NCBI GenBank assembly: GCA_963662155.1 | Contig: OY759263.1 | Coordinates: 39,859,544-39,923,543, forward strand | Length of the DNA: 64,000 nt | Direction: 5' to 3' | Origin: Lamellibrachia columna | Taxonomy: Eukaryota; Annelida; Polychaeta; Sabellida; Siboglinidae | Shown: positions 1-26,953 of the stretch, piece by piece | How the letters are laid out: each line of letters opens with the position of its first letter | Position numbering within the stretch: the stretch's first letter is position 1 | Made by a program: the position numbers and the translations under genes | The notes under the pieces: model-generated | The model's input: the letters and a program-made list of their open reading frames with translations, nothing else | The model's database searches: none | Told to the model about the DNA's origin: nothing

Positions 1-853
1 TTTTCTACCACTGTCCATTTCTGTCCATTGTTCCCATCACAGGACTTAGGTTTAGGCGGGGCCTGTTGTACGGGGTATGCCATTTTCTGAGTGGTCATTG
101 CATTTGTAGTACCGGTAGCCCGATTAGTACTTCTAGGAGGCCGTACTGCCTCTGGGGCCACAGGTAGACTGGCTCTGACAGTTAGATTATTATTATCTCT
201 GTTTAACTGGACAGCATCTTCATATTTTGTCTGCCTTTCTTGCTTCTGCAGTAATATACCATGTTTCTGTACCTCGTTAAGTACATCATCTACTTTTTGT
301 CTAGTGTCTGTGTGCTCTGATCTGCAGAGGGCGACATTGCACTCAACACTGTTCATTTTGTTTTCTAATCTTACCAACCGCTCTAAGACTGATGTCAAGT
401 CCATTTCCTCTGGGGTAAAGTTAGGTAATCCCTTAATGTCAATGGCAGCAAAACACAGTTCAACTTTCATTTCATCTAATTTTTGGAATGCAACATAGAT
501 ATCTTCTACCGATTTCTCTGCCTTGCTTCTATTGTTTGACTCCTGTCTGTCTGGGGATCACCCAGCTCATGACTGTACTCATCACAAAGCACCTGTTTAG
601 CATCAAGTACATCTTGATCTGCATTAAATTTCATACAGGCCATTTGAATTTTCAGCTTTGATGATTGATGTCTATACGTGTTAACGTATGCCAATAACTC
701 ATTTACCCTAAGTTTCTTTTGCACATTTAAACTGTCTGTACTTTCTTCCACATTTACAGATGCTGCTGCATCAACACACTCTTGGCAGATTTTACAGGAG
801 CCTACTTGTATTGCCTTATCCCTGCCTGTTTGCTTGCATTTATCACACTTCAT
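1..853 (-). pseudogene. Retroelement ORF1-like protein, frameshifted and cut by the window edge
   Basis: The minus strand is open from an ATG at 853 to about 545 and then continues in another frame from about 555 to position 1, so one small indel in a CTGT-rich stretch near 540-555 breaks an otherwise continuous reading frame. The N-terminus has paired cysteines (CDKC, then CKICQEC), which look like a small zinc-binding or PHD-like knuckle. A hydrophilic heptad-rich part follows (LERLVRLENKMN), then a Pro/Thr-rich part. Such proteins commonly precede the polymerase ORF of invertebrate retroelements, but no nucleic-acid-binding CCHC box or polymerase lies inside the window. The identification is inference from composition. 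It could instead be a low-copy host gene. The C-terminal part lies outside the window. Confidence 0.4.
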
Positions 854-1166
854 GTTCTACTTCTACAGGCTACCTCAAATTGTACAAAGCCAATTACTGC
901 ATCACCTGCCCAGACAAGGGTGTGGTCAGTGGACCACAACACTGACCTAGTCTTCACTAATTCTACACAGCACACACAGCAATATACAACACAATAACTC
1001 AACACAGCAGCAACACTTTCACAACCACTGGTGACCTTAAAGTGGACAAGTATGTTACACTACATTATGACAAACCTGAAACCACATACTATGATCAAAC
1101 CAGTTAAAAATACAGATATACTAGCACAACAATCTTAGTGTGATTTTCTGTTTGCTGGTGGTGCCC

Positions 1167-1622
<456 letters not shown>

Positions 1623-1736
1623 GACTTAGTAAATTTTCTTCATGGCTATTACATTGCACTCTGTGCTGTACTTGGATAATTTTGATATATACTGCATTTC
1701 CTTTTGTAAAGCTATGCTGTTTTTGTGTTCGCAGAT

Positions 1737-1782
1737 ATATACATTAGGGTTATATACATTAGGGTTATATACATTAGGGTTA
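1737..1782 (+). repeat. 15-bp tandem repeat, 3 copies
   Basis: Three copies of ATATACATTAGGGTT in a row. The TTAGGG core resembles telomere repeat, but the 15-bp period shows an ordinary short minisatellite. Confidence 0.85.
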
Positions 1783-4073
1783 TATGTTATTCATCTTCAT
1801 GTACATTGCATAGTCAAATATTTTTGCCTCCAAACTTTAATTTTATAAAAATTTATTTAAGTGTTACAGGTTTAAGTAACATCCATTACGTTAAATCTGT
1901 TTACATTATTATTTTACTTATGTCTCGAACATCTATTCAACTGCTTCAACCAGGAGCCAGATCAAATAAGATCCATTACTTGATAGTTTATAGGAAGACA
2001 TATTACTAATCAATGTTGGTGGGTCAGTTACAAACAACATGAATCACATTCTCAGTAATTCAGATGACAATAATAATCACATTCGCCGCACATAAACACA
2101 AAACTATATAATGCTCTTTCTTCTACTAAAGACAATTTTAGCGTTTTCAGCTTAAATATTCAAAGCATTAATGCAAAGTTAAATTACCTCTCTCCACTTC
2201 TACTTGTGCAACAAAGGCACTAGCTGTAGTGCAATATATCTACAAGAAAGCTGGCTCATGGAAGATTCAGACTTATCTCGATATTTCCTAATTAAAATAT
2301 CATTCATCAAGGTAAAAACTGTTCAGGTCATGGCGACTTAATCTACATGAATGTTACCAGTGCAACATGAGGAATTTATACGAGTCATCCGCTATTTGGG
2401 AAGGTCTGTTTCTTTATATTTATGGGGCAAATCTTATAAAACATATCACAATAGGTAATATATACAGACCTCCAAAATTGAACAACACGGACATAGTTAT
2501 ATCAACTTTTATTGATGAATTGGCGCATACCCTGTCAAAATTAGGAAAGAAAAGTTGGAGATTTTAACCTTGATCTGCTGAAAGTGAATGATAGGTACAA
2601 CATTGGGGATTATTTTGATATATTCTGTACAAACGGTTTTTATCCAAATATTACTCTACCGACTCGCTTTTTTCCAATAAAACTGTACACTTACCGATCA
2701 GCTACACTGTTAGTTCTCAACGGCCACTAGAGCTTGTACAGCAGGTATATTAATGAATAATATATCAGATCATCTACCATATTTCATAAGCTTTGACAAA
2801 TTACAATCCAAACAGAGTACACACAAACATATAAAACGTAGAATAAACAACGAAACGTCTACTTGAAATTACTGTGAATCTGTACGTCAGTCGGGCATTG
2901 TGGAAAAACTCAATCAGGATATTCACTCAGATCCAAACACTAAAAAATATGAAATAATTGAAGGCATACTCACTCAGTTGTATGTAAATCACTTTCCAGT
3001 TAAAACTGTTTGCTATACTAAGTATAAACATAAACAGTTCAGATAACAACAGGAATTATTAAATTAATTAGATGTGAAGACAAATTATATAGGAAACTAA
3101 AGCAGACTCAACAAAGTGTCACCTCTTACAATAACATATCAGTCAATCTTCGTGTATAGAATTTTTTTTTAAACAAAACTATCAGAAACGCTAAAAAATC
3201 TACTATGGAAACATATTTGATCAATTCAAATCAAACGCCAGGAAACATGGGACACCATTAAACTTATAACTTATTATTAACTTAAACTTATAAATAAGAA
3301 CTACACCTGCCAAATCACATTTATATAAATGGATTGTGTGTTACCAATACCACGGAGATAGCACACAGGTTTAACAAGTTTTTGTTTTAAATGTTGGCAG
3401 TAAACTGGCACATAAAATTCCTAGCACAACTATACAAAACAAACACTTTTACCAGTTATTTCAAAAACAAGTTTCTCAACGTTTACTTTCAAACCAGTAA
3501 CTGAATATATTGTAATACCAATTATCAAGGATATTGATCCAAAGAGAAGGGCAGGTCATGACTCAATTTCAACAGTTTTACTAAAAAGAATTAATTCACT
3601 AATTTCTAAACCCTTCCCTCTCATTATTAACCAATCCCTAAACACAGGAATATTTCCCCCCCCAAAATAAAACAATTGCGAAAGTTATTCCTATGTATAG
3701 AAAAGATGATAAAACCCTGCTCAATAACTACATACCCATTTCATTACTCCCTTCCACCCCAGGGGTCCAACAGGGGTCAATATTAGTTCCCCTATTATTT
3801 ACTCTCTATATAAATGATATTCATCTTGCTAGCAATAAATTCAAGGCGATACTATATATGCTGATGACACCACTCTTGTCGGACCACTCTGCTCTTTCAA
3901 ATGCAATACTGATAGTAATATGCAAGACTATAATACTATCAGCGATAACATTAATGCTGAACTGAACCATATCAGTGAATGGTTATCTGTAAACAAACTT
4001 TCCCTAAACACAAGTAAAACTAAATACATGTTGTTTAATTTTCCACAACGTAGTATTTCAGATATAAAATTAA

Positions 4074-5646
4074 CGGTACAAATAGATGGTCAACCCATAG
4101 GGTGTGTTCGGTACAAATAGATGGTCAACCCATAGAGTGTGTACGGTACAAATAGACGGTCAACCCATAGAGTGTGTACGGTACAAATAGACGGTCAACC
4201 CATAGGGTGTGTACGGTACAAATAGACTGTCAACCCATAGAGTGTGTTCGGTACAAATAGACGGTCAACCCATAGAGTGTGTACGGTACAAATAGACGGT
4301 CAACCCATAGGGTGTGTACGGTACAAATAGACGGTCAACCCATAGGGTGTGTTCGGTACAAATAGACTGTCAACCCATAGGGTGTGTTCGGTACAAATAG
4401 ACGGTCAACCCATAGAGTGTGTACGGTACAAATAGACGGTCAACCCATAGAGTGTGTACGGTACAAATAGACGGTCAACCCATAGAGTGTGTACGGTACA
4501 AATAGACGGTCAACCCATAGAGTGTGTATGGTACAAATAGACGATCAACCCATAGGGTGTGTTCGGTACAAATAGACTGTGAACCCATAGGGTGTGTTCG
4601 GTACAAATAGACGGTCAACCCATAGAGTGTGTACGGTACAAATAGACGGTCAACCCATAGGGTGTGTTCGGTACAAATAGACGGTCAATCCATAGAGTGT
4701 GTACGGTACAAATAGACAGTCAACCCATAGAGTGTGTACGGTACAAATAGACGGTCAACCCATAGAGTGTGTACGGTACAAATAGACGGTCAACCCATAG
4801 AGTGTGTACGGTACAAATAGACGGTCAACCCATAGGGTGTGTTCGGTACAAATAGACGGTCAACCCATAGGGTGTGTTCGGTACAAATAGACGGTCAACC
4901 CATAGGGTGTGTTCGGTACAAATAGACGGTCAACCCATAGAGTGTGTACGGTACAAATAGACGGTCAACCCATAGAGTGTGTACGGTACAAATAGACGGT
5001 CAACCCATAGGGTGTGTTCGGTACAAATAGACGGTCAACCCATAGGGTGTGTACGGTACAAATAGACGGTCAACCCATAGAGTGTGTACGGTACAAATAG
5101 GCGGTCAACCCATAGGGTGTGTTCGGTACAAATAGACGGTCAACCCATAGGGTGTGTACGGTACAAATAGACGGTCAACCCATAGGGTGTGTTCGGTACA
5201 AATAGACGGTCAACCCATGGGGTGTGTTCGGTACAAATAGACGGTCAACCCATAGAGTGTGTTCGGTACAAATAGACGGTCAACCCATAGGGTGCGTTCG
5301 GTACAAATAGACGGTCAACCCATAGAGTGTGTACGGTACAAATAGACGGTCAACCCATAGGGTGTGTTCGGTACAAATAGACGGTCAACCCATAGGGTGT
5401 GTATGGTACAAATAGACGGTCAACCCATAGGGTGTGTTCGGTACAAATAGACGGTCAACCCATAGAGTGTGTACGGTACAAATAGACGGTCAACCCATAG
5501 AGTGTGTACGGTACAAATAGATGGTCAACCCATAGGGTGTGTTCGGTACAAATAGACGGTCAACCCATAGAGTGTGTACGGTACAAATAGACGGTCAACC
5601 CATAGAGTGTGTACGGTACAAATAGACGGTCAACCCATAGGGTGTG
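4074..5646 (+). repeat. 35-bp minisatellite inside the RT frame, ~45 copies
   Basis: The period is exactly 35 bp; the core is CGGTACAAATAGACGGTCAA followed by CCCATAG and GTGTGT. Copies vary at a few diagnostic sites (agtgtgta versus ggtgtgtt; acgg versus actg/atgg). The first copy is coding sequence of the surrounding RT relic (the VQIDGQPIGCV segment), so the array expanded out of the retroelement ORF. Confidence 0.95.
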
Positions 5647-5762
5647 TATGCAAATTACATTTTTAGGCACTATTATTCAAGAAACATTAAACTGGACTTC
5701 ACACATTGACAGAACATCAAATAAAATATCACGAACTGTGGGAGTAATGAATAAACTAAAGC

Positions 5763-5833
5763 ACGTCCCACCGGGACACGTTAAATACTTCCTACCGGGA
5801 CACATTAAATACTTCCTGCCGGGACACATTAAA
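5763..5833 (+). repeat. 24-bp tandem repeat, 3 copies, in RT C-terminal frame
   Basis: Three copies of a unit with core CCGGGACACATTAAATACTT, in frame (8 codons each, LPGHIKYF), inside the RT C-terminal region of the same relic. A shorter TTTTATCGTGGGG duplication follows at about 5878-5904. Confidence 0.85.
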
Positions 5834-6586
5834 GACTATGTGTGATTCTTTAGTCGTGCCACACTTCAACTATAGTGTTTTATCGTGGGGTTTTATCGTG
5901 GGGTTTTGATACGAATAGACTGTCCAAACTTCAGAAAAGAGCAATCAAAATAATTTCCCCTAGTAAATACAACTCACACACGGCACCTATAATGAAATCT
6001 CTCAACCTTCTCAAAATTTAAGACATTTTCACGCGTCAATGCTTGAAATTTTTTCATAAATGTATGCATAAACGCGTTCCTATATTTTTTCAATCACTAT
6101 TTTTGCAAAATGCTGCTTATCATGATATTCCCACAAGGCAATGTCATAAAATCGCTGTCCCAGTCATTACAGTCATACCGCGAGAGCCAAAAAATCTATT
6201 AGATACCACTTACCAGCTTTACTTTAAAAAAATACCACCATGCATTGCGGATAAAATGTATACGCATAGTCTTGACGGTGTTTCTACACACACCAAGCAA
6301 TGCCTACCAACACTTTACAAAAATGCACAGACGCTAACTGCTACATATGTACTTAGGCTACAAATGATCACCATGTCCTGTCTTCCGATAAACTGTGACA
6401 ATACACTTTGACAATGATGTAAAACATGTTGTAGGCAATGTACGCACACGGAAAACAACAATTGTAGGTGGGTCTCACGCTAGCGGCATATTTAATGAGC
6501 CTTAGTAAATCTCCCGGCAGTTGTTTATGTTTAAGAAAAATATTGTATGTATTTATTTCTATCGAATAAAGAAATTCCAGTATTTT

Positions 6587-8470
6587 AAGTCCCCTAATTT
6601 CCCCTGTGTACGTTTGTCACAACGAGGCTAGATGCGTGAGAACTATCATAGACTGTAGGCCACTGGGTTGAAATCACTTCCGGTCATGAATCCCGCCATC
6701 CAGTCATTGTGACAACATGAAATCTTGACAAAAAAACTATTAGCCATAACATCACAAATGACAAACACAATCATTTTCCTCTGAAAATAATCGCTCACTA
6801 AAGAGAAAAGTGTAATTTTTGGGTCAAATGGTCAACTTTTTTTTTTTGACGCTATGGCATCGTGGTTGGTATAAATTTAAATATGATAACTGAAAAATAT
6901 TATTGAATAAAGCTGGTTAAAAATATCCAATCCAACATTTAAAATATACATACCCGTGTAGGTCAGATTCAAGGTCAAAAGGTCAACATCATATCGTAAA
7001 GAAATATCTATGGTGCTAATGTATTCCCGTAAACAAGAAATATTAATTTGTGACAACTAGTCGGGCAATCTTTTCAGATGTAATAACTGTTGTTGCCATT
7101 TTTTTTCTGACCTGTTTTCTGACGTCTAGCAACTATTTGGTTTACATGAACACCCTGCACCTGCCAACATTAATCGCGCCCCTTTAGCCATGTTAAATTA
7201 TTTTGTTTTGTTAATGTGACACCCACTGGCAGTACTCTTGGCCATGTTGAGTCATTTGGCATCACCCTGTGGGTGAAAGTATTGATTTCATGGCCAAAAC
7301 ATTACCTAACCCTATCAGGTCGCAAGTCCGTATTTTGTCAAACATATTAAGATGACATATTAAGATAACATCACAACCCTTTAGCCATATTGCAATGTTT
7401 TTTGCTTATTACTGTGGCACTCACTGACATCCACTGGCATTACTCCTTGTCATTTGGAGCAATATGGCATCTCTCTATTGGTACAAGCATTGATTTTCTA
7501 GCCAAAACACTACCCCCCCAGTCGGAAATGCCTATTTTGTCAAAGAAATACACATTAAGATAACAGTGTATCCATGTTTCTGTACGATATCGGTTAGGTT
7601 TGCCATTTGCATTTTGAGCCATCTGACATCTCTCTGTGGATGCAGGTGTTGATATTCTGGCCAAAACGTCCTCCCTCCTGTAATGTCGCCAGTGTCTTTT
7701 TAGTCGAGTTTTTGACTAGGACATCGACATCTACACAGACATAGATGTGTAAATTAGCTCAAAACGGCCAAGATAAATGTCAGTGGATGTCACAATAACA
7801 AAACAAATTTATCTTGTTTAACAGGTTACAATGTTATCTTACTGTGTATTTGTTTGACAAAATAGGCACTCGTGTCTACAGGGTGGAGGAAGGTTTTGGC
7901 CAGGAAATCAACGTTTTTACCCACAGAGAGGTGTAAAGTGACTCAAGATGACCAAGAATAATGCCAGTGGGTGTGACAATAACAATCTAAAAACAATCTA
8001 ATATGGTTAAATGGGTCCAATTAATGTAAGGCAGATGTAGGGTAGGATTTTGACCTTAAAGCTGACCTACCGGAGCACGTATGCTTCACATACTGGACAT
8101 TTTATAGCAAGCGTTGTTAAGTAGATCATAAGCTTTAAATTTATACCAACTACAATGCAATAGTGTCAACAACAACAAAAATACGTTATGACCCCCAAAA
8201 TTACACTTTTCTCTTTAATGAGCGGTCATTTTCAGTGGATGGAAAAATTGTGTTTGTCATTTGTGATGTTATAGCCAATTTCAAGATGTCATGTTGTCGT
8301 AAAGACTGGACGGCGGAAGTCATAAACGGAAGTGGTGTCATGTTGTCGCAACGACTGGCGGCGGAAGTCATCAACGGATTTGACTTCAGCCCAATGGCCT
8401 ATGGTCTATAATAGTTCTCACTCATCTAGCCTCGTTGAGACAAACGCACACGGGGAAAACCAGAGGACTT
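6587..8470. mobile_element. Foldback element: ~1.9-kb imperfect palindrome with internal tandem units
   Basis: The left end (AAGTCCCCTAATTTCCCC from 6587) and the right end (GGGGAAAACCAGAGGACTT ending 8470) are inverted copies. The inversion continues inward: AACGAGGCTAGATG at about 6622 matches CATCTAGCCTCGTT at about 8434, and the CATTTGTGATGTTATAGCC tract matches on both arms. The symmetry centre is near 7700-7730. Each arm also contains direct tandem units (GACACCCACTGGCA through TTTTGTCAAA...TTAAGATAAC). The right arm has an extra ~50-bp duplication near 8290-8375. No transposase is encoded, and the frame at 7440-7664 is only two repeat units. This is a non-autonomous foldback or long-TIR element; the superfamily is not determined. 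Confidence 0.75.
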
Positions 8471-8842
8471 TTGATGTTGTTCGATATGGTATTTTGCAAC
8501 TGAAAAATTGCTTTGTACTATTTATTTTTCTTTAGGGTCCATTTTGGACCTAATGGTCATGAACCATTAAAGATCCCTCTTTGAATCAATGTTCTTGCTC
8601 GTCTCGTCTCGTTTTAGAATCATTTCACTGAACAAAAACTTTCTAGCATCAACAAGTAGTTCCTTTGTAAAAATTCGTTATTTGGTTTGATGATATCGTC
8701 GCACAAACCATTTATTCATCCTTCACAGATCCGGATCCGGTCAAAATTCGGCGACAAAAACGGCAAAGGTCGTCCGGATCTATCTACTACGACATATGTT
8801 CTAAGACTACTCACATTTTCACTAACGATTACAGTAATTTCT
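8471..8842. other. No recognisable feature
   Basis: AT-rich unique sequence between the foldback element and the 45-bp array. I see no exon, RNA or element. Confidence 0.5.
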
Positions 8843-9613
8843 TTCGATAGTGTCAACAGAAGTACGCACCTTTATATTGAACCGACTTTCGATAGTGTCA
8901 ACAGAAGTACGCACCTTTATATTGAACCGACTTTCGATAGTGTCAACAGAAGTACGCACCTTTATATTGAACCGACTTTCGATAGTGTCAACAGAAGTAC
9001 GCACCTTTATATTGAACCGACTTTCGATAGTGTCAACAGAAGTACGCACCTTTATATTGAACCGACTTCTTTCGATAGTGTCAACAGAAGTACGCACCTT
9101 TATATTGAACCGACTTTCGATAGTGTCAACAGAAGTACGCACCTTTATATTGAACCGACTTTCGATAGTGTCAACAGAAGTACGCACCTTTATATTGAAC
9201 CGACTTTCGATAGTGTCAACAGAAGTACGCACCTTTATATTGAACCGACTTTCGATAGTGTCAACAGAAGTACGCACCTTTATATTGAACCGACTTTCGA
9301 TAGTGTCAACAGAAGTACGCACCTTTATATTGAACCGACTTTCGATAGTGTCAACAGAAGTACGCACCTTTATATTGAACCGACTTTCGATAGTGTCAAC
9401 AGAAGTACGCACCTTTATATTGAACCGACTTCTTTCGATAGTGTCAACAGAAGTACGCACCTTTATATTGAACCGACTTTCGATAGTGTCAACAGAAGTA
9501 CGCACCTTTATATTGAACCGACTTTCGATAGTGTCAACAGAAGTACGCACCTTTATATTGAACCGACTTTCGATAGTGTCAACAGAAGTACGCACCTTTA
9601 TATTGAACCGACT
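8843..9613 (+). repeat. 45-bp minisatellite, 17 nearly identical copies
   Basis: The unit begins TTCGATAGTGTCAACAGAAG. There are seventeen copies, with two 3-bp (TCT) insertions between copies 5/6 and 13/14 and virtually no substitutions. The period is a multiple of three and the unit lacks stops in several frames, which creates long false ORFs on both strands. Such homogeneity points to recent expansion. Confidence 0.95.
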
Positions 9614-9727
9614 GAGTATATTAGAGATTTGAACATCAACGACCTTGACACGACAGGTTCAATGAATAGAGGAAGGAATGTGAACCCAAAGACGCTCGCA
9701 ATTACGGGATTAATGAACGTAGTTGGC

Positions 9728-9792
9728 GGGGTGATGGGGTGAGGTGGGGTGGCGGGTGATGGAGGAGGGGTGAGGTGGGGTGGCGGGCTGTA
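9728..9792 (+). repeat. G-rich imperfect duplication
   Basis: The tract GGTGAGGTGGGGTGGCGGG occurs twice about 34 bp apart. It has many GG and GGGG runs on the plus strand, which could favour G-quadruplex folding. Confidence 0.6.
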
Positions 9793-9858
9793 GACGAACA
9801 GATTCATAGTTATAGTCGAACGGGTGAACTACTGTAGTCATTTCAGTATTTTCCTCCG

Positions 9859-10138
9859 ACTACACGGCTATATTAACGAGTGTTGACACCAGGTAATGAC
9901 TACACGGCTATATTAACGAGTGTTGACACCAGGTAATGACTACACGGCTATATTAACGAGTGTTGACACCAGGTAATGACTACACGGCTATATTAACGAG
10001 TGTTGACACCAGGCAATGACTACACGGCTATATTAACGAGTGTTGACACCAGCTAATGACTACACGGCTATATTAACGAGTGTTGACACCAGGTAATGAC
10101 TACACGGCTATATTAACGAGTGTTGACACCAGGTAATG
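9859..10138 (+). repeat. 40-bp minisatellite, 7 copies
   Basis: Seven near-identical copies of a unit containing TACACGGCTATATTAACGAG and TGTTGACACCAGGTAAT. Only single-base differences are seen. Confidence 0.93.
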
Positions 10139-10200
10139 ACGCCATCATGTCGACAAATCGAGGATGTGTTAAACGCTGTACGGTGAGTATTTACACTGGT

Positions 10201-12115
10201 TACGTGAGATCTGAACACATTACCCGCATTAGTCACTAATGTGGACTGTCAAGCCCGAGGCGAGGATTAGGCGATGCCTCATTAAATGTAATATAAATCA
10301 CGTATTCACAGTGGGTAGCAGAATATTAATGCAATTAGTGTCTCGTAATGAAGCAAACGAAACGGATTATATCTCCAAAAACTTTATTGTCCATAAGCAA
10401 CGCCGAGATGTTAGCAGTTCGTCAAAACTAAGACCAGTTCTATGCTTGCGCTGAATCTGTTTGCGCTGTGTCAGTCCATGTGTCAGTTTGTGCTGTGTCA
10501 TTCCATGCAGTGTCAGTATGTGCATTGTCAGTCTGTGCTGTGTCAATCTGCGCAGTGTCAGTCGGTTCAGTGTCAGTATGTGCAGTGTCGGTGTGTGTAG
10601 TGTCAGTATGTGTAGTGTCAGTCTATGTTGTACCAGTCTGTGTAGTGTCAGTTTATGTCGTGTCAGTCTGTGTAGTGTCAGTCTGTGTAGCGTCAATATG
10701 TGTAGTCTCAGTATGAACATTGTCAGTTATTGCAGTGTCAGTCTGTGCAGTGGTAGTATGTGTAGTATCAGCTTGTGCAATGTCACTCTGTGAAATGTCA
10801 GTATGTGCAATATCAGTCTGTGCATTGTCCGTCAATGTAGTGTCAGTCTGTGCTTTGTCAGTTTGAATAGTGTCCATTTGTGCATTGTTAGTCTGTGTCG
10901 TGTAATTATGTGCAGTGTCATTATGTGCTGTGTCAGCCTGTGCAGTGTCAACCAGTGCAGTGTCAGTCTGCACAATGTCAGTCTGTGTGCAGTGTCAGTA
11001 TGTGTAGTTTCAATAGGTGCATTGTCAGTCTGTGTAGTGTCCGTCTGTGTAGTGTCAGCAAGTGCATTGTCAGTCTATTTAGTGTCAGTATATGTAGTGT
11101 CAGTCTGTGTGGTTCCAGTCTGTGCAGTATCAGTATGTGTAGCGTTATTCTTTGTAGTGTCAGAATGTGCAGTGTCAATCTGCGTAGTGTCAGTATGGGT
11201 AGTGCCAGTCTGACTACGTTAGATCTGAACACGTTACCTGTATTATTTACTAATGGGGACAGGCAAGCCAGACGCATGGATTATGTAATAATCATTAACT
11301 GAAATAAAAATCGTGTAGCCACAATGAACAACAGAATATTAACGTAATTAGTGTATCTTCATGAACGGAACGAAACAGAACATATCTCCAAAATCTTGAT
11401 TGTCCATAAGCAACGCCGATATTAGGAGATCGTCAAAAGTAGGACCAGTTCTATGTTTGCGTTGAGTCTGTCTGCGCTGTGTCAGTCTGTGCAGTGTCAG
11501 TCTGTGCAGTGTCAGTCTGTATAGTATCAGTATGTGCAGTGTTAGTAAATGTAGTATCAGTATGTGCAGTGTCAGTCTGTGTAGTATCAGTCTGTGCAGT
11601 GTTAGTAAATGTAGTATCAGTATGTGCAGTGTCAGTAAGTGTAATATCAGTCTGTGCAGTGTCAGTAAGTGTAGTATCAGGCTGTGCAGTGTCAGTAAAT
11701 GTAGTATCAGGCTGTGCAGTGTCAGTCTGTGTAGTATCAGTCTGTGCAGTGTTAGTAAATGTAGTATCAGTATGTGCAGTGTCAGTAAGTGTAGTATCAG
11801 TCTGTGCAGTGTCAGTAAGTGTAGTATCAGGCTGTGCAGTGTCAGTAAATGTAGTATCAGGCTGTGCAGTGTCAGTCTGTGTAGTATCAGTCTGTGCAGT
11901 GTCAGTAAGTGTAGTATCAGGCTGTGCAGTGTCAGTAAATGTAGTATCAGGCTGTGCAGTGCCAGTAAATGTAGTATCAGTCTGTGCAGTGTCAGTAAGT
12001 GTAGTATTAGTCTGTGCAGTGTCAGTAAGTGTAGTATCAGTCTGTGCAGTGTCAGTAAGTGTAGTATCAGTCTGTGCAGTGCCAGTCTGTGTAGTGTCAG
12101 TCTGTTCAGTGTTAG
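10201..12115 (+). repeat. Tandem ~1-kb segmental duplication, each half ending in a 15-bp array
   Basis: The unique head at 10,201-10,458 (AGATCTGAACACATTACC ... CTTTATTGTCCATAAGCAACGCCG) recurs with divergence at 11,218-11,466. Each head is followed by a long array of a degenerate 15-mer (GTCAGTCTGTGCAGT type) at 10,459-11,212 and 11,467-12,115. The second array shows a higher-order 30-bp alternation (GTGTAGTATCAG / TGTGCAGTGTCAG). The long Val/Ser/Cys frames are repeat artefacts. Confidence 0.85.
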
Positions 12116-12188
12116 TTGACGTTCCGGTATATGCCTGTCACAAGAGTTGCTTAGTTGAAAAACAACCGTGATGTTAACTCGTTGACAA

Positions 12189-12245
12189 TATGTTGACGGC
12201 TACCTATATGTTGACGGCTACCTATATGTTGACGGCTACCTATAT
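12189..12245 (+). repeat. 18-bp tandem repeat, 3 copies
   Basis: Three copies of ATGTTGACGGCTACCTAT. The sequence from 12,246 to 12,600 holds no recognisable feature. Confidence 0.9.
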
Positions 12246-12609
12246 GAGAGGGACTTAAGACGTATTGGAATTCAGTAGCAACTCTCGTATAAATTACCTA
12301 CATTATACTTAAGATATTAAACAAATTTGATGTTGAACGTGACTTTTTGGCAAAGGGGGAACATCTCCAACACGTGATGACTAGTAGGACAATTGTAAGT
12401 GCGTCTCAAAAAACTGTTTAAGCAGGATTACAGTAACACCACAACAAATTGCTTGGGTGTTATGTGTGTATGCAAATAGTATTTATTTGAAAAGCAACAT
12501 TTGAGTTCAGTTATCAACTACCTGCTTCAGATATCTGCGGGGGAACATCATACAACAGATCGACCCGTTCGCCTTCTCCGGCTTGGCGTCTCTCCGTGTT
12601 CTGTACGTA

Positions 12610-12797
12610 TCTACAACGCGTCATGTCATCAGTCGCCTGACGCGATCAACGCGTCATCTCATCTGTCGCATGACGCGACCAACACTTCATGTCATCTGTC
12701 GCCTGATGCGACCACGCGTCATATCATATGTCACCTGACGCGATCAACACGTCATCTCATCTGTCGTCTGACGCGACCAACGCGTCAAGTCATCGTC
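12610..12797 (+). repeat. ~38-40-bp diverged CpG-rich repeat, ~5 copies
   Basis: Imperfect copies of a unit combining CATCTGTCGCCTGACGCGA and CAACGCGTCAT. CpG/MluI-like ACGCGT sites recur. Confidence 0.8.
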
Positions 12798-12890
12798 ATC
12801 CTTTCTCACATTCACGTGTTAAACCATTTATTCTCAGCGAGTGGCTGGTATAGCGACGTTAACAATGCCTTTATTAATGTACGCAGTCCG

Positions 12891-13190
<300 letters not shown>

Positions 13191-13228
13191 TTCACACACA
13201 GGTTATAGTTATAATCGTTGTTTTGCAG

Positions 13229-26953
<13,725 letters not shown>

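Larger units (their letters stand above)
2095..6590 (+). mobile_element. Decayed non-LTR retrotransposon (jockey/CR1/L2-like)
   Basis: Frame fragments give an endonuclease start (FSLNIQSINAKLNYL, then LQESWL near 2245), the RT box NNYIPISLLPS near 3724, GVQQGSILVPLLF near 3762, and the YADDT catalytic motif at 3857-3871. The thumb region follows (HISEWLSVNKLSLNTSKTKY near 3968). After the 35-bp array, the C-terminal part resumes at 5650 (ITFLGTIIQETLNWTSHID) and runs to about 6411, with an A/T-rich tail to about 6590. The element is dead: the frame is shifted and stopped many times. The roughly 100 residues normally between NNYRPISLLP and GVPQGS are missing, so the two motifs abut. Clade placement is inference. 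The segment 6412-6586 is untranslated tail. Confidence 0.85.

Noticed and set aside
1737..1782. Telomere-like TTAGGG motifs
   Set aside because: Only three copies with a 15-bp period; not TTAGGG tandems.
8687..9742. 351-residue frame with 15-residue repeats
   Set aside because: The 45-bp period keeps several frames open on both strands. No start context, splice sites or unique domain support a protein.
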